From the NCBI GenBank assembly GCA_910575475.1, contig CAJTGD010000013.1:62001-126000 (forward strand): 64,000 bases of DNA, given 5' to 3'. This document shows, in pieces, positions 27,524 to 37,863 of this stretch. The stretch comes from Lachnospiraceae bacterium. Its GTDB lineage: Bacteria > Bacillota > Clostridia > Lachnospirales > Lachnospiraceae. The position numbers were made by a program, and so were the translations under genes. The stretch's first letter is position 1, and every line of letters starts with the position of its first letter. The notes under the pieces were generated by a model. The model was not told where the DNA came from. It did no database searches and was given only the letters and a program-made list of their open reading frames with translations.

Positions 27524-28891
27524 ATGCAGGAAAAAACATATTTGAAATGGTACAATAAGATTGGTTATGGTTCCGGAGATATTGCAGGCAATGTGGTCTA
27601 TGCGTTTTTGTCCTCATTTGTCATGATTTATCTGACCAATACGATCGGCCTGTCGGCGGGGATCGTAGGAACTTTGATCGCGGCTTCCAAATTATTTGAC
27701 GGATTTACGGATATTTTCTTCGGCTCCATGATTGACAAGACTCACAGTAGGCTGGGGAAGGCACGGCCCTGGATGCTGTACGGCTACATCGGCTGTGCCG
27801 TTACTCTGGCGGCGATCTTCGCGGTTCCCACGGGCTGGGGGGACACAGCGCAGTACGCCTGGTTTTTCATTGCCTATACCCTGTTAAACGGCGTATTTTA
27901 CACGGCAAATAACATCGCCTATTCCGCGCTGACGTCACTGGTGACGAAAAACAGCAAGGAGCGGGTTCAGATGGGCTCCTATAGATTCATTTTCGCGTTT
28001 GCCACCAGCCTGCTGATCCAGTCCGTCACCATCGGCTTTGTAGCGAAATGCGGCGGCGGCGCGGCGGCCTGGCGGACAGTTGCCATTGTCTATGCGGTGC
28101 TCGGCCTGATCGTCAATACGGTGTCGGTATTTTCTGTGAAAGAGCTTCCCGAGGAGGAACTCAACGAGTGGGAGGAGAAACAGAGTGAGGAAGAGAAGTA
28201 CGGGCTGGGAGAGGCGTTCCGGCTCCTGGTTTCCAACAAATACTATCTGATGATCTGCGGCGTCTATATCCTGCAGCAGTTATACGCGGCGATGATCAAT
28301 TCCGGAATCTATTATATGACCTATGTGCTGAAAAATGAAAACCTCTACGGTGTGTTTTCCTGGGCGGCCAATATCCCGCTGATCATCGCGCTGATTTTCA
28401 CACCTGCGCTTGTGGGCAGGTGGAAAGGGATGTACAAGCTGAACCTGAGGGGCTATATGATCGCAGTCGCAGGCCGGGCGCTTGTAGTTGTAGCCGGGTA
28501 TATCGGGAGCGTCCCGCTGATGCTGGCATTTACCGCGCTGGCTGCGCTGGGACAGGGGCCCTGGCAGGGGGACATGAACGCGGTGATCGCATCCTGCTCT
28601 GAGTATACCTTTTTAACGAAAGGAAAAAGAGTGGACGGAACCATGTACTCCTGCACCTCCCTCGGCGTAAAGCTGGGCGGCGGCCTGGGAACGGCGGCAG
28701 CAGGCTGGCTGCTGGAGCTCAGCAGATTTGACGGCACCCTGGCGGTACAGCCGGAATCCTGCATCAATATGCTGCATATCATGTACCTGTGGATTCCGCT
28801 GATCATCAATGTGGTGATCATGCTGGTGCTATCCTGGATGAACGTGGAAGGAGCCAACGAAAAGCTTCGAGAAGAAAAAGAGACTTTTTAA
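27524..28891 (+). CDS. GPH-family glycoside-cation symporter (MelB/LacS-like)
   Basis: This 455-residue protein of 12 membrane segments starts KWYNKIGYGSGDIAGN, the GPH opening. It carries the family signatures DGFTDIFFGSMIDKTHSRLGKARPW (the cation-binding Asp region in helices 2-3) and, near the end, GKRVDGTMYS. The length is full. GGAGAG precedes the ATG. Its position 170 bp after lacZ implies galactoside-Na+ or H+ uptake. Confidence 0.92.
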   Translation: MQEKTYLKWYNKIGYGSGDIAGNVVYAFLSSFVMIYLTNTIGLSAGIVGTLIAASKLFDGFTDIFFGSMIDKTHSRLGKARPWMLYGYIGCAVTLAAIFAVPTGWGDTAQYAWFFIAYTLLNGVFYTANNIAYSALTSLVTKNSKERVQMGSYRFIFAFATSLLIQSVTIGFVAKCGGGAAAWRTVAIVYAVLGLIVNTVSVFSVKELPEEELNEWEEKQSEEEKYGLGEAFRLLVSNKYYLMICGVYILQQLYAAMINSGIYYMTYVLKNENLYGVFSWAANIPLIIALIFTPALVGRWKGMYKLNLRGYMIAVAGRALVVVAGYIGSVPLMLAFTALAALGQGPWQGDMNAVIASCSEYTFLTKGKRVDGTMYSCTSLGVKLGGGLGTAAAGWLLELSRFDGTLAVQPESCINMLHIMYLWIPLIINVVIMLVLSWMNVEGANEKLREEKETF

Positions 28892-28932
28892 AATCCACCG
28901 GAGACTGCTGCGAAACAGGCAGAAAAAGAAAC

Positions 28933-28966
28933 GGGGTATGTCCTGCGGCGGGCATACCCCATTCTA
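28933..28966. terminator. Bidirectional rho-independent terminator
   Basis: An 8-bp stem GGGGTATG/CATACCCC (28933-28940, 28953-28960) with a 12-base loop is followed by ATTCTATTTTT on the plus strand and by GTTTCTTTTTC on the minus strand. It lies between the convergent symporter and nuclease-like genes and can serve both. Confidence 0.85.
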
Positions 28967-28969
28967 TTT

Positions 28970-29899
28970 TTAACCGGCAACCATCTGATAGATCTCGTCG
29001 GTTGTTTTATCCGGGTTTTTGGAAATGATGTCATAGAGGGAAAGGATCTCATCCGTATCTGTCTCCAGCTCATCCGCGATGACAGAGAGGGGTTTGTTTT
29101 TGGCGCATTTTTTCTGGATTAGAGAAATGCGTTCGGTTAGTTTTGTTTTTACCGTATTTTCTTCGGTCGCCTTCTCCACTTCTTCCTTAAGCTTACGGTC
29201 AAATTTTTCCTGTACGATTTCCATGAAAATATCGCTCATACCATTTACCTCCCTGAATATTTTCTGATTTGCACGCATGATCGTTTCTATGACCGACCGA
29301 TGCAGGCGGCTGTCCTTATGATCCATATAGTTTTCAACCAGTTTTTCGGCTGTTTCAGTTGCTTTCAGCTTATTTGTCAGGCTTTTCAGCCAGAGATTTT
29401 CTTCCCCGGATAAGTTTTTTGTGACCAGGATCTGGATGGGGATGAGATCTCCGTTCACATAGTAGATTCCTTTTTCCGCCTCCGTGACCTGATACTTTTT
29501 GATTTTCGTCAAATGTTTTATCATCTTTCGGGGATATTTTTCCGCTACGAAGGTAATAGTCAATTCGTCTGCGTGAATGCTGTTTACATACCGGGCATCT
29601 GCTTTGTAAAAGCACGTATATCCATAGACTTTGTAAAAATCATCCACACTGAGAGAATCATCTGGACTTTTGTATTCGATGATATTATACTTTTTAAAAA
29701 TCCTTCCGATATTTTTCTTCACGGGCCTGTCCGTCTCTTTTTTGATGATCAGCACATCAATTTCCATCGGTTTTGTGCCCAGCTGATGCTCATTTTCAAA
29801 CACCAAGTTGTCCGCGTCCTCTGCCAGTTCGATCTGGATTCCGGCAAAAAACGCAGGATGCCAATACGTCGCATCGTTTTCTTTTTTCTTCTGCTCCAT
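28970..29899 (-). CDS. Orphan PD-(D/E)XK-like protein
   Basis: This 309-residue soluble protein has MEIDVLIIKK and, 22-23 residues later, NIIEYKSPDD, which fit the D and E-x-K of a PD-(D/E)XK nuclease core. The first 200 residues form this domain. The last 100 are helical and charged (FDRKLKEEVEKATEENTV, then a C-terminal segment with short repeated acidic motifs). Similar proteins are common in Lachnospiraceae, often many copies per genome, with no assigned role. GGAGG lies ahead of the ATG. Confidence 0.65.
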   Translation of the reverse strand: MEQKKKENDATYWHPAFFAGIQIELAEDADNLVFENEHQLGTKPMEIDVLIIKKETDRPVKKNIGRIFKKYNIIEYKSPDDSLSVDDFYKVYGYTCFYKADARYVNSIHADELTITFVAEKYPRKMIKHLTKIKKYQVTEAEKGIYYVNGDLIPIQILVTKNLSGEENLWLKSLTNKLKATETAEKLVENYMDHKDSRLHRSVIETIMRANQKIFREVNGMSDIFMEIVQEKFDRKLKEEVEKATEENTVKTKLTERISLIQKKCAKNKPLSVIADELETDTDEILSLYDIISKNPDKTTDEIYQMVAG

Positions 29900-30392
29900 A
29901 GAAAACCTCCTTATTCTGTTTTTGTCAGGAGATTTTCAGTTTCGTTTCAGAAAACCTCCTGCTTATCTGGATAAAAGCACGAATTTTCTGAAAGGACAGG
30001 GGATGAAATCCCTTGTATTGATATGTCTGAGATATAACGGAATCCGAGATTCCGAAATAATGGAACTTTTAGAAAATATGCTTTTTCCTATTCTAGCATA
30101 CTTGTCCGGAAAAACACAAGATAAAAATAGATTATTGCAGGGCAATTTTGGGGACAACTTTGAAATAAGCTAAAGCGAAAAGGAAACAAGAAGCGGTTTT
30201 GAAATAGCAATCAAAGTCGCTGTTTCGTGGAACAGAACAAAGGGGATTTGACGCGCGCATCCGATCACAAGAGGTCAGAATTGATATAGCAAAAACAACC
30301 CGGATGAGATATGATATTCCAAAGTCACACATTTTTCAGCAATGCTGGGAATACCAACAAAACCCGATTCGATTATAGAAGGAAGGGACACT
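29900..30392. other. Intergenic region, no gene seen
   Basis: About 490 bp hold the upstream regions of two divergent genes. AAGGAAGGG at about 30380 is the ribosome site for the AraC-GH39 fusion. No repeat family member or RNA gene was recognised, and the open frames there lack protein-like features. Confidence 0.4.
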
Positions 30393-32798
30393 ATGGAACA
30401 CAGAGAAATTGTGACCTGCCATTTTTCAACGATCAGATCACAGAGCATGCATTTCCATCAGGCGGTAGAGATCGTCTATCTTCTGGACGGCATATTAGAG
30501 CTGCGGTATGAATCGGAGCAACATGTACTGCATCCAAACGAATTTCTGCTGATCAATTCCAATGTGCGGCACGAATACCAGGGAAAAGGAGATGTACTGC
30601 TGGCAAGCCTCCGGATAGATTACAGGCAGTTAACCGACCTGTTCCATGGAGAACAGTTATACTTTCTGTGTGATTCGGCGAAAGCAGAAGAGGCTTCGGC
30701 CGGATATGCAAAATTGCGGCGCTGCGTCTGGCAGATCTTTCAGTATGAGCAGAGCAGGGAAGGGCAGGCAAATGCTTACCGGAACAGCCTTTATTATCAG
30801 ATGATCTACATCCTGAGTTCAGAATTTCTTGTAAAAAAAGAACTGCAGGGACATGACTTCCGGCGCGGAAACCAAAGTGAAAGAATGAAGGAGATCTTTG
30901 ACTTTCTCACAATGAATTACAGAGAGCAGATCTCGCTTCAAAAGCTGGCGGATCAGTTGTTCCTTTCCCCGACCTATCTTTCCAGATACATTAAGAAAAA
31001 CCTGAATATGAGTTTTCTGAAGCTGCTTCAGAATATCCGTCTGGAGTATGCGGTGGAAGAACTGGTCTGCTCGGATAAGACCGTGCTGAAAATCGCGATG
31101 GACAATGGATTTTCCGGGATCACAGGCTTTAACCGAAGCTTTCAGGAAAGCTACGGCATGTCGCCGACAGAGTACCGGCAAAAGCAGCAGGAGAGCAGCC
31201 GTAAAGAACCGTCAATGGAATTGACAGAGGAAATGCAGAAAAAAATTGATGATTTTTTGCTTGCAAACGGCGCGGTCGAAGCGGAGGCTTCAGATCAGGA
31301 TGTATCCATACTGGAAGCAGACTGCAGAGAAAGGGAGACGCTGGCAAAAAACTGGAATCAGGTACTTAATATCGGAAAAGCTCAGGATCTGCTCCGTTAT
31401 GACGTATGCGGTCAGGTCAGATTTCTCCAGAAAAGCCTGCGGTTCCAATATGGAAGGGTCTGGAACGTGCTGTCCGATGAGATGATGATCCGGCTCGGGG
31501 ATTACCGGACGGAATATAACTTCAGCCTTCTCGATAAGGAGATTGACTTTTTGATCGAGACAGGACTGACTCCCTTCCTGGAGCTTGGGTTTCGGAATAT
31601 AGGCATCATGGCGAATTACCACACGATCCTGACAGAGGTGGATTATGGAGAAAAGTTCTGCAGCCTGGAGTCAAATAAAGGATTTCTGACAGAGCTGATG
31701 ATACATTGGCTGAAACGCTACGGGCCGGAGCAGGTGCGGCACTGGAAAATCGGCATCGAAAATAATTCCGGAAGAGAGAATTACGGCAGTATGGATAAAT
31801 ATCTGGAAACCTTTGATGCCGTCGCGTCGATTTTCAAAAGCTACGTTCCGGAGCTTAAGATCGGCAGCACCGGACTGTGCCTGAATTTTCATGGAGACGA
31901 GTTTCGAACGCTTTTGGAAATCTGGAGAAAGCGCGGTGCCCAGCCCGATTTTATCGGATTAAACAGCTTTCCATATCTGTGGCGGGAAAATCCGTTCGCG
32001 GCCGGCAAAAACCCATACACCACGGACGCCGACTTTTTGTATCATCTGTTACGGCAGACACGGGAGCTGATCCGGGAAAAGGGGATAAGGACTTCGGAGA
32101 TTTATGTTTTGGACTGGAGCTTTACCCTGTCTAACCGCAATGTATTCAACGACAGCTGCTTTAACGGCGCGTATATTATGAAGAACCTGATACAAAACCG
32201 GGAGCAGGCAAAGATCCTGTCATATTGGGAAATGATGGATCTGATGTATGACTATACGGATACGGAAAAGGGACTTTTCGGCGGAGGCGGGATACTCACC
32301 AAGGGCGGAATCTGCAAACCGGCATATTACGCCTTCAATTTTATGAACAGGCTCAAAAAGGACGCATTGGCATGGAACGACAACGCGGTCATATCAGGGG
32401 ATGGGGAAGCTTCATTTTTTATATGCTGCCACAATTATAAGCACTTCAATTTTCGATACTATTTGGAAGAAGAAAATGAGATTGAAGCAGAACACCAGTA
32501 CCGTTTTTTTGAAAATACGGAAAAGAAGGCATTTCTATTTCGAATACACAATGTACATCCCGGCGAGTACCGTGTCAAAATCTATACGGTAAATCAGGAG
32601 CATGGCAATATTCAGAACAAATGGATGGAAACAGGGTTTGAGAATGAACCTGCTTCCGCAGAAATGGATTATCTGCGGGCGGTCACGCGGCCCGGGATAA
32701 AAGTGTCACATATCCAGGCGGAAAATGGGACGCTGGTGATTAAGACATGTCTGAATGCCCAGGAGATACAGGGGATTGAGGTTATGGAAAGATGGTAG
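30393..32798 (+). CDS. AraC-type regulator fused to a GH39-like glycosidase domain
   Basis: This 801-residue protein has three parts: a cupin (residues 1-100), an AraC double helix-turn-helix (about 165-268; SLQKLADQLFLSPTYLSRYIKKN and MDNGFSGITGFNRSFQESYGMSP), and from about 300 a TIM-barrel domain of the GH39 beta-xylosidase type with a beta tail. In GH39 enzymes the acid/base Glu lies in W-x-x-E-x-W-N-E-P; here the stretch is WKIGIENNSG, with Asn458 at the Glu position. The nucleophile region T-E-W-N reads LDWS (Asp574). So the barrel probably binds a sugar without cutting it. The ATG at 30393 follows AAGGAAGGG. It precedes a GPH symporter and a GH3 enzyme. Confidence 0.8.
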   Translation: MEHREIVTCHFSTIRSQSMHFHQAVEIVYLLDGILELRYESEQHVLHPNEFLLINSNVRHEYQGKGDVLLASLRIDYRQLTDLFHGEQLYFLCDSAKAEEASAGYAKLRRCVWQIFQYEQSREGQANAYRNSLYYQMIYILSSEFLVKKELQGHDFRRGNQSERMKEIFDFLTMNYREQISLQKLADQLFLSPTYLSRYIKKNLNMSFLKLLQNIRLEYAVEELVCSDKTVLKIAMDNGFSGITGFNRSFQESYGMSPTEYRQKQQESSRKEPSMELTEEMQKKIDDFLLANGAVEAEASDQDVSILEADCRERETLAKNWNQVLNIGKAQDLLRYDVCGQVRFLQKSLRFQYGRVWNVLSDEMMIRLGDYRTEYNFSLLDKEIDFLIETGLTPFLELGFRNIGIMANYHTILTEVDYGEKFCSLESNKGFLTELMIHWLKRYGPEQVRHWKIGIENNSGRENYGSMDKYLETFDAVASIFKSYVPELKIGSTGLCLNFHGDEFRTLLEIWRKRGAQPDFIGLNSFPYLWRENPFAAGKNPYTTDADFLYHLLRQTRELIREKGIRTSEIYVLDWSFTLSNRNVFNDSCFNGAYIMKNLIQNREQAKILSYWEMMDLMYDYTDTEKGLFGGGGILTKGGICKPAYYAFNFMNRLKKDALAWNDNAVISGDGEASFFICCHNYKHFNFRYYLEEENEIEAEHQYRFFENTEKKAFLFRIHNVHPGEYRVKIYTVNQEHGNIQNKWMETGFENEPASAEMDYLRAVTRPGIKVSHIQAENGTLVIKTCLNAQEIQGIEVMERW

Positions 32799-32990
32799 GA
32801 AGTCTGCCGCGGTCCGGAACAGATTGACATGAAAAAGACAAGAATTTGGTCAAAGCTTTTGCTCTGTTTAAATCAGAGAAGATGAACAAGGATAAAAAGG
32901 GGATGATAACAGAGTCCTTTCTGATGAGAAATAAAAAGCAGTCCTGCTAAAATAAAAATACATTCGATACAACATCAGGAAGGAGAAAAC

Positions 32991-33895
32991 ATGGAAACAA
33001 AGGCGATTACACAAGAAAAAACGAACAAGACACTTGGCCTGTTCTACAGCTTCGGGGAGGTGGGGTCACAGCTGAGCTGGTATATGATCAATTCCTATCT
33101 GACCCTGTTTTATACGGATATCGTAGGACTCTCGGCCGCGGCGATTTCTTTTATCATGCTGGTGGCAAGGATCTGGGACGCGGCAAACGATCCGATGATG
33201 GGCCTTCTGGCAGACCGTACACAGACGCGGTGGGGGAAGTTCCGTCCTTACCTTATGATCGGCCCGCCGTTTCTGGCCGTGTTCAATATCCTGACCTTTA
33301 CCGTATTTCCGGTGGAAGGTGCCGCGAAGGTTGCGATCTGCCTGATCTGCTATATCGCGACGGGGATGGCCTATACGGTGGTAAACCTGAGCTATTCGGG
33401 GCTGCTGAACCGGATCGCAAGAGATTCCCGGGTGCGTACAAATTATGCGGCGGCAAAAAGTGTGGCAAGCGCCGTGATCAGTATGCTGCTCTCCGCATTT
33501 GCGATGCCGGTGATCTTATATTCAGCGCAGTAATCGGGTATTCCAACTCTACGGCCGGCGTAGGGATCGGAATGGTATGCGACTGCATTGAATACGGCGA
33601 CTGGAAATACGGCATTCGGGACGAGGCGCTTCCTTTTGCGGTCACAAGCTTTTCCGTAAAGCTTGCAACGGCGATTACAGGCTCCGTGGGTGTTCTGCTG
33701 CTGGCGGCAGCAGGCTATGTGGCAGGCGCAGAGCAGTCCGAAGCCGTAAAAATGGGGATCAATGCGGTAGTAAATCTGATACCCGCAGCCTGCTTTGTGG
33801 TCTCTACGATCCCGCTGTTTTTCTATAAGCTGGATGACAAAATGATGAGGCAGATCGCATCTGATCTGGATGAGAGAAAAATGGCAGGCAAGTAG
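32991..33895 (+). pseudogene. GPH-family symporter with central deletion and frameshift
   Basis: The first 180 codons (32991-33533) encode the GPH N-terminal half (FYSFGEVGSQLSWYMINSYLTLFYTDI, ARIWDAANDPMMGLLADRTQTRWGKFRP) and stop soon after SVASAVISMLLSAFAMPVI. In another frame, from about 33515 to 33895, the C-terminal segment follows (AVIGYSNSTAGVGIGMVCDCIEYGDWK) up to a normal end. About 150 residues, helices 6-10, are gone at a junction near 33510-33525. A good ribosome site remains. The lost symporter would have fed the GH3 enzyme next to it. Confidence 0.88.
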
Positions 33896-33952
33896 AATAA
33901 GCCTGGAAAAGAAGGTACATAAAAATGCCGGAAAAGATGGAGGTTTGACAGA

Positions 33953-36277
33953 ATGGCAGAGAAGAAATGGCAGAAAGAAATCAAAGACGGCTATATCCTG
34001 GTCAGAAATGAGGGCGGGAAGGACATCGCATATTCTCCGGAGTCGGGGGTGAAACTTCTGGAGGAGGACGGATACCTGTTTAAAAATCTCAGCGGAAGCG
34101 GCAGGCTGGAAAAGTATGAGGACTGGAGGCTGTCTGCGGAGGAACGGGCGGAGGATCTGGCATCTAGGCTCAGTATGGAACAGATCGCCGGTCTGATGCT
34201 CTACAGCAGCCATCAGACCGTCACGTCTCCGGGAAAGGGGGATACCTTTAACCAGCGTTTTGCCGGGACTTATGATGGAAAGCCTTTTGATATGGAACAC
34301 GGAGATATTACGCAGCTTACGGATCAGCAGAAGGAATTCCTGGAAACGGACCAGGTCAGGCACATTTTACTGACCACCGTGGAATCGGCAGAGGCGGCTG
34401 CGAAATGGAATAATCATATCCAGGAGTTCTGCGAAGGGAAGGGACTGGGGATTCCAGCCAGCATCAGCTCGGATCCCAGGCACGGCGCGGCTTCCAACGG
34501 GGAATTTTTTGTGGGCGCCAGAGGGATGATCTCCCAATGGCCTTCCCAGCTTGGCCTGGCGGCAACTTTTTGTCCGGAAACGGTAAAACGGTTTGGCGAG
34601 ATCCTGGCGGATGAATATAGAGGGCTGGGGATCGTGACCGCGCTTTCTCCGCAGATCGATCTGGCAAGTGAGCCAAGATGGAACCGGTATAACGGGACGT
34701 TTGGAGAAGGAACAAAGCTTACGGTGGATCTGGCCAGGGCCTATGTGGACGGCTGCCAGACAACGGAGGAAAGCCCCGACGGCTGGGGAAGCAGAAGCGT
34801 CAATGCCATGGTGAAGCACTGGCCCGGCGGCGGAACCGGGGAGGGCGGCCGGGATGCTCATTTTTCTTACGGAAAATATGCGGTCTATCCGGGGGAGAAT
34901 TTTGAAGAGCATTTAAAACCATTTACGGAAGGGGCGTTCCGTCTGGATGGAAAGACGGAGCAGGCGTCCTCGGTTATGCCCTACTATACCATTTCCTATG
35001 GGATTGATAAAAAATACGGGGAAAATGTGGGGAACAGCTACAGCAAATATATTGTCCAGGAGCTTTTGCGGGATACCTGCGGATATGACGGTGTTGTCTG
35101 TACGGATTGGGGGATCACGGATACCTGTTCATCGGATGAGATGATATCCGGGATGAACTGGGGAACCGCACATCTGAGTGTGGAGGAGAGGCATTACAAG
35201 GCACTGATGGCGGGCGTGGATCAATTCGGCGGAAATACAAAAAAGGCGCCGGTGCTTGCGGCATACCGTATGGGCTGCGCTTCGGCAGGGGAAGAGGCGA
35301 TGCGGGAACGGATGCGCCGGTCGGCAAAACGGATCCTGAAAAATATTTTCCGGCCCGGGCTGTTTGAGAATCCCTATGTGGATACGGAGGAAAGCAGGCA
35401 TGTGGTTGGAAACGCGGCTTTTATGGAAGCCGGATTTCAGGCGCAGAAGGACTCGGTGGTGCTTTTGAAAAATAAAGGGCAGATTCTGCCGCTGAAACCG
35501 AGGACGAAGGTATATATCCCGGAATGCCCGGAAACCTGGCTGTACGGAATGCCCGCGCTGTTTGCGGAAGATCTGCGCGTTCCGGGTCATCCGTGGCTGG
35601 AGAGGGCACTGGCCGGCCAGTATTTTACACCGGTCGACAGCCCGGAGGAGGCCGATGCCGCGATCGTATTTATGGAAAGCCCGAAGCCCATGCTGCCGGG
35701 ATATTCCCGCGAGAAGGGCTATGTGCCGCTTACGCTGCAGTACCGTCCCTATACATCGCAGAAGGGGCGGAAGAAAAGCATTGCGGGAGGGGACCCGTTC
35801 TGCTATGCGCATCAGGAAGAGGAATTCCGTTCCCGGGGAAACACTTCCGGAGTATCCAGCGGATACCAGGCTTCGGACAGAGCTTATCTGGGCAAAACGA
35901 ATACCTGTGCCAATGAAAAGCAGCTGGATGTCTTTTTACAGACAAAAGAGGCGATGGGAGAGAAGCCTGTCATTGCGGTTGTGGATACGTCGGGGCCGAT
36001 GGTCGTAAGCGAATTTGAGCCTCTTGCGGATGCTGTTTTGATGGGATTTGAGATCCAGAAGCAGGCGTATCTTGAGGTGATCACAGGAAGGCATACCCCT
36101 TCCGGGCTTCTTCCGTTTCAAATCCCCGCGGATATGGATACGGTAGAAGAGCAGCGAGAAGATGTTCCGCGGGATGTCAGATGCTATGAGGATACATGCG
36201 GTCATAAGTATGATTTTGCGTATGGGATGGATTTTTCACAGGTAATTGAAGACGAAAGAGTAAGGAGATATCGATAA
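33953..36277 (+). CDS. Glycoside hydrolase family 3 enzyme
   Basis: This 774-residue enzyme has the GH3 (alpha/beta)8 domain with the nucleophile D385 in GVVCTDWGI and MVKHWPGGGTGEGGRDAH, the substrate-binding KHxxGxG-like motif. A C-terminal alpha/beta sandwich (from about 480) includes DSVVLLKNKGQILPL. It has no signal peptide, so it acts in the cytoplasm, probably on beta-glucosides or xylosides. The length is normal, although the fibronectin-like third domain is short or absent. GGAGG precedes the ATG. Its neighbours are the AraC-GH39 protein and the broken symporter. Confidence 0.88.
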   Translation: MAEKKWQKEIKDGYILVRNEGGKDIAYSPESGVKLLEEDGYLFKNLSGSGRLEKYEDWRLSAEERAEDLASRLSMEQIAGLMLYSSHQTVTSPGKGDTFNQRFAGTYDGKPFDMEHGDITQLTDQQKEFLETDQVRHILLTTVESAEAAAKWNNHIQEFCEGKGLGIPASISSDPRHGAASNGEFFVGARGMISQWPSQLGLAATFCPETVKRFGEILADEYRGLGIVTALSPQIDLASEPRWNRYNGTFGEGTKLTVDLARAYVDGCQTTEESPDGWGSRSVNAMVKHWPGGGTGEGGRDAHFSYGKYAVYPGENFEEHLKPFTEGAFRLDGKTEQASSVMPYYTISYGIDKKYGENVGNSYSKYIVQELLRDTCGYDGVVCTDWGITDTCSSDEMISGMNWGTAHLSVEERHYKALMAGVDQFGGNTKKAPVLAAYRMGCASAGEEAMRERMRRSAKRILKNIFRPGLFENPYVDTEESRHVVGNAAFMEAGFQAQKDSVVLLKNKGQILPLKPRTKVYIPECPETWLYGMPALFAEDLRVPGHPWLERALAGQYFTPVDSPEEADAAIVFMESPKPMLPGYSREKGYVPLTLQYRPYTSQKGRKKSIAGGDPFCYAHQEEEFRSRGNTSGVSSGYQASDRAYLGKTNTCANEKQLDVFLQTKEAMGEKPVIAVVDTSGPMVVSEFEPLADAVLMGFEIQKQAYLEVITGRHTPSGLLPFQIPADMDTVEEQREDVPRDVRCYEDTCGHKYDFAYGMDFSQVIEDERVRRYR

Positions 36278-36293
36278 GTCTAAAATCCAGAAA

Positions 36294-36350
36294 ACAGGCA
36301 GCAGGAACCGAAAAAGCTTAGATTCCTGCCGCCTGTAAAATTTTATTTTA
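36294..36350 (+). terminator. Hairpin terminator after the GH3 gene
   Basis: ACAGGCAGCAGGAA (36294-36307) pairs with TTCCTGCCGCCTGT (36323-36336) with one mismatch, followed by AAAATTTTATTTTATC. It ends the GH3 transcript, and the IS1634-type element begins immediately after the stem. Confidence 0.7.
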
Positions 36351-37616
36351 TCCCCTAAAATTTTCGAAGTATGTTATAACCTGAGTTTTACAGTTACAAA
36401 TTAAAAAATCCTTGCATTGACCAAGATGAAAGGCTTTGCAAGGATTTAATCCTGTTATGATCGCAAAATATCCGTCATATTTCGCATCTTTTTCTGCCTT
36501 TTCTTTATCTACGACTGTGACTTTTGCAACCTGTTCTTTATCCAAAACTTCCCCCGTCTCTTTCATCACGGTCTCTTCTTTGACGTAGCGGTCTTTCCCA
36601 TGGGGGATTCCGTAGGCGTTATTCTTTGTGGATTTTTCTGCACGACGTAGCTTTTCCTCCCGCTTTTTAGCAGCCATTTCCGCATCAGCCTTTGACCAAT
36701 AGAGCAGTATTTTCCGCTGGCGTTTGACGGCTTTTTTCGTTTCTATGCGTTCTCCATTCTCGCCGATTTCGAAAGAAATGTCATGTCCTTTATAATCCTC
36801 TGTAATCAGCTTCCATTTATAGGAACCATCTTTGTTTTGCATCCACCCTTCCGGATCGAACAGCTCTTTCTGGTAACGCTTGCCCTTGGTCCCTTTTAGA
36901 ACCTGTGAGAATACATAGCCGTCACCCTGGCTGCATAAAAGATCAATGTTATGGGAGCAGTTCATTCCTTTGTCAGCTACAACCACGGTTCTCGCTACGC
37001 CGTACTCTTTTTTGAAACCATCCAGATTTTCTTTCAGAGTATCCGAATCACTCATGTTGCCGCGGAAGATATCCATACAGACGGGAATTCCATTTCCATC
37101 TATAAATAGTCCCATCTGGATGATGGGGGTGAGCTGGTGCTCTTTGGAGACCCCTTTCTGCGCAAGGGCCGGACCTGTCACCAGATTTCCATGCCTGTCC
37201 CGGTATGTTTCATCCGGATCCGCAAAGTCTTTTTCCGTATAGTAGTTTGTTACATCATAAAAGGAATACTCCAGTTTCCTTCCAACAATGGATTCCACCT
37301 TTTCATGGATATATTGCTGGAGTTCATAAAAGAATCCGTCGAACTGATCAAGGGCACGGTAAACCTGTGGGAGTTCAAAATCATTTTCCATTCCATAATA
37401 ATTAAACAGACGGGAAGCTGCCTCACGTTTGGATGATGGATAAAGGATACGGTCCATTACGAGATAGGAAAAAATCTGGTCAAGGGAATACTTCCCGCGA
37501 AAGCCGCTGGATTCCTGGTATTGATTTATAAAAGTAGAAATATCCAGGAGCTGGTACACGGATTCCAGAAATTTATATCCATAATTAAGCAGCCGGTTAT
37601 TTTCTGTATACATCAT
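36348..37616 (-). pseudogene. IS1634-family transposase, main part, frameshifted and shortened
   Basis: This 422-residue frame is the body of an IS1634/IS4-type DDE transposase: SFYDVTNYYTE, PIIQMGLFIDGNGIPV, RTVVVADKGMN and YDGYFAIITG are family hallmarks. Joined with the N-terminal piece at 41196-41273 and the segment 37617-37768 it would start MIRKDKKTFKDG. A run of 7 T at 37651-37657 is one base short of keeping the frame between these pieces. After AIITG the usual region with the last catalytic Glu is missing and the frame passes through a hairpin (CCTTGCA...TGCAAGG) to the tail YFENFRG. Inactive. Confidence 0.8.
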
Positions 37617-37768
37617 TTCAGATACAGGGATTTCGATACGCAGGTCCCGCTTTTTTTCAGGCTGTCATTGCAGGCATGGACTTCTTTCCAGAAAGCGTCC
37701 TGATCTTCCTGGTCCTCCAGATAACCAAAACTTTTTATTGTACGCTGTTTAGGAGAAGAATTGGGAAA

Positions 37769-37776
37769 CGGGCGGT
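37769..37776. repeat. Target-site duplication of IS66, left copy (CGGGCGGT)
   Basis: CGGGCGGT directly precedes the left inverted repeat and recurs exactly at 41196-41203 after the right one. Eight bases is the usual duplication length for IS66. Confidence 0.95.
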
Positions 37777-37863
37777 GTAAGCGGTAAATAATCGACGTCT
37801 TATAATTAGTCTCCTATTCTGGTAGTATTGTTCTAAAATACTATCATACAGGAGGCTTTTGTT

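Noticed and set aside
36348-36450. C-terminal 33 residues of the IS1634-type transposase as a genuine domain
   Set aside because: The DNA there contains a perfect hairpin (CCTTGCA/TGCAAGG) and is not like the family between AIITG and the tail; it more likely reflects a deletion junction or terminator read through in frame.
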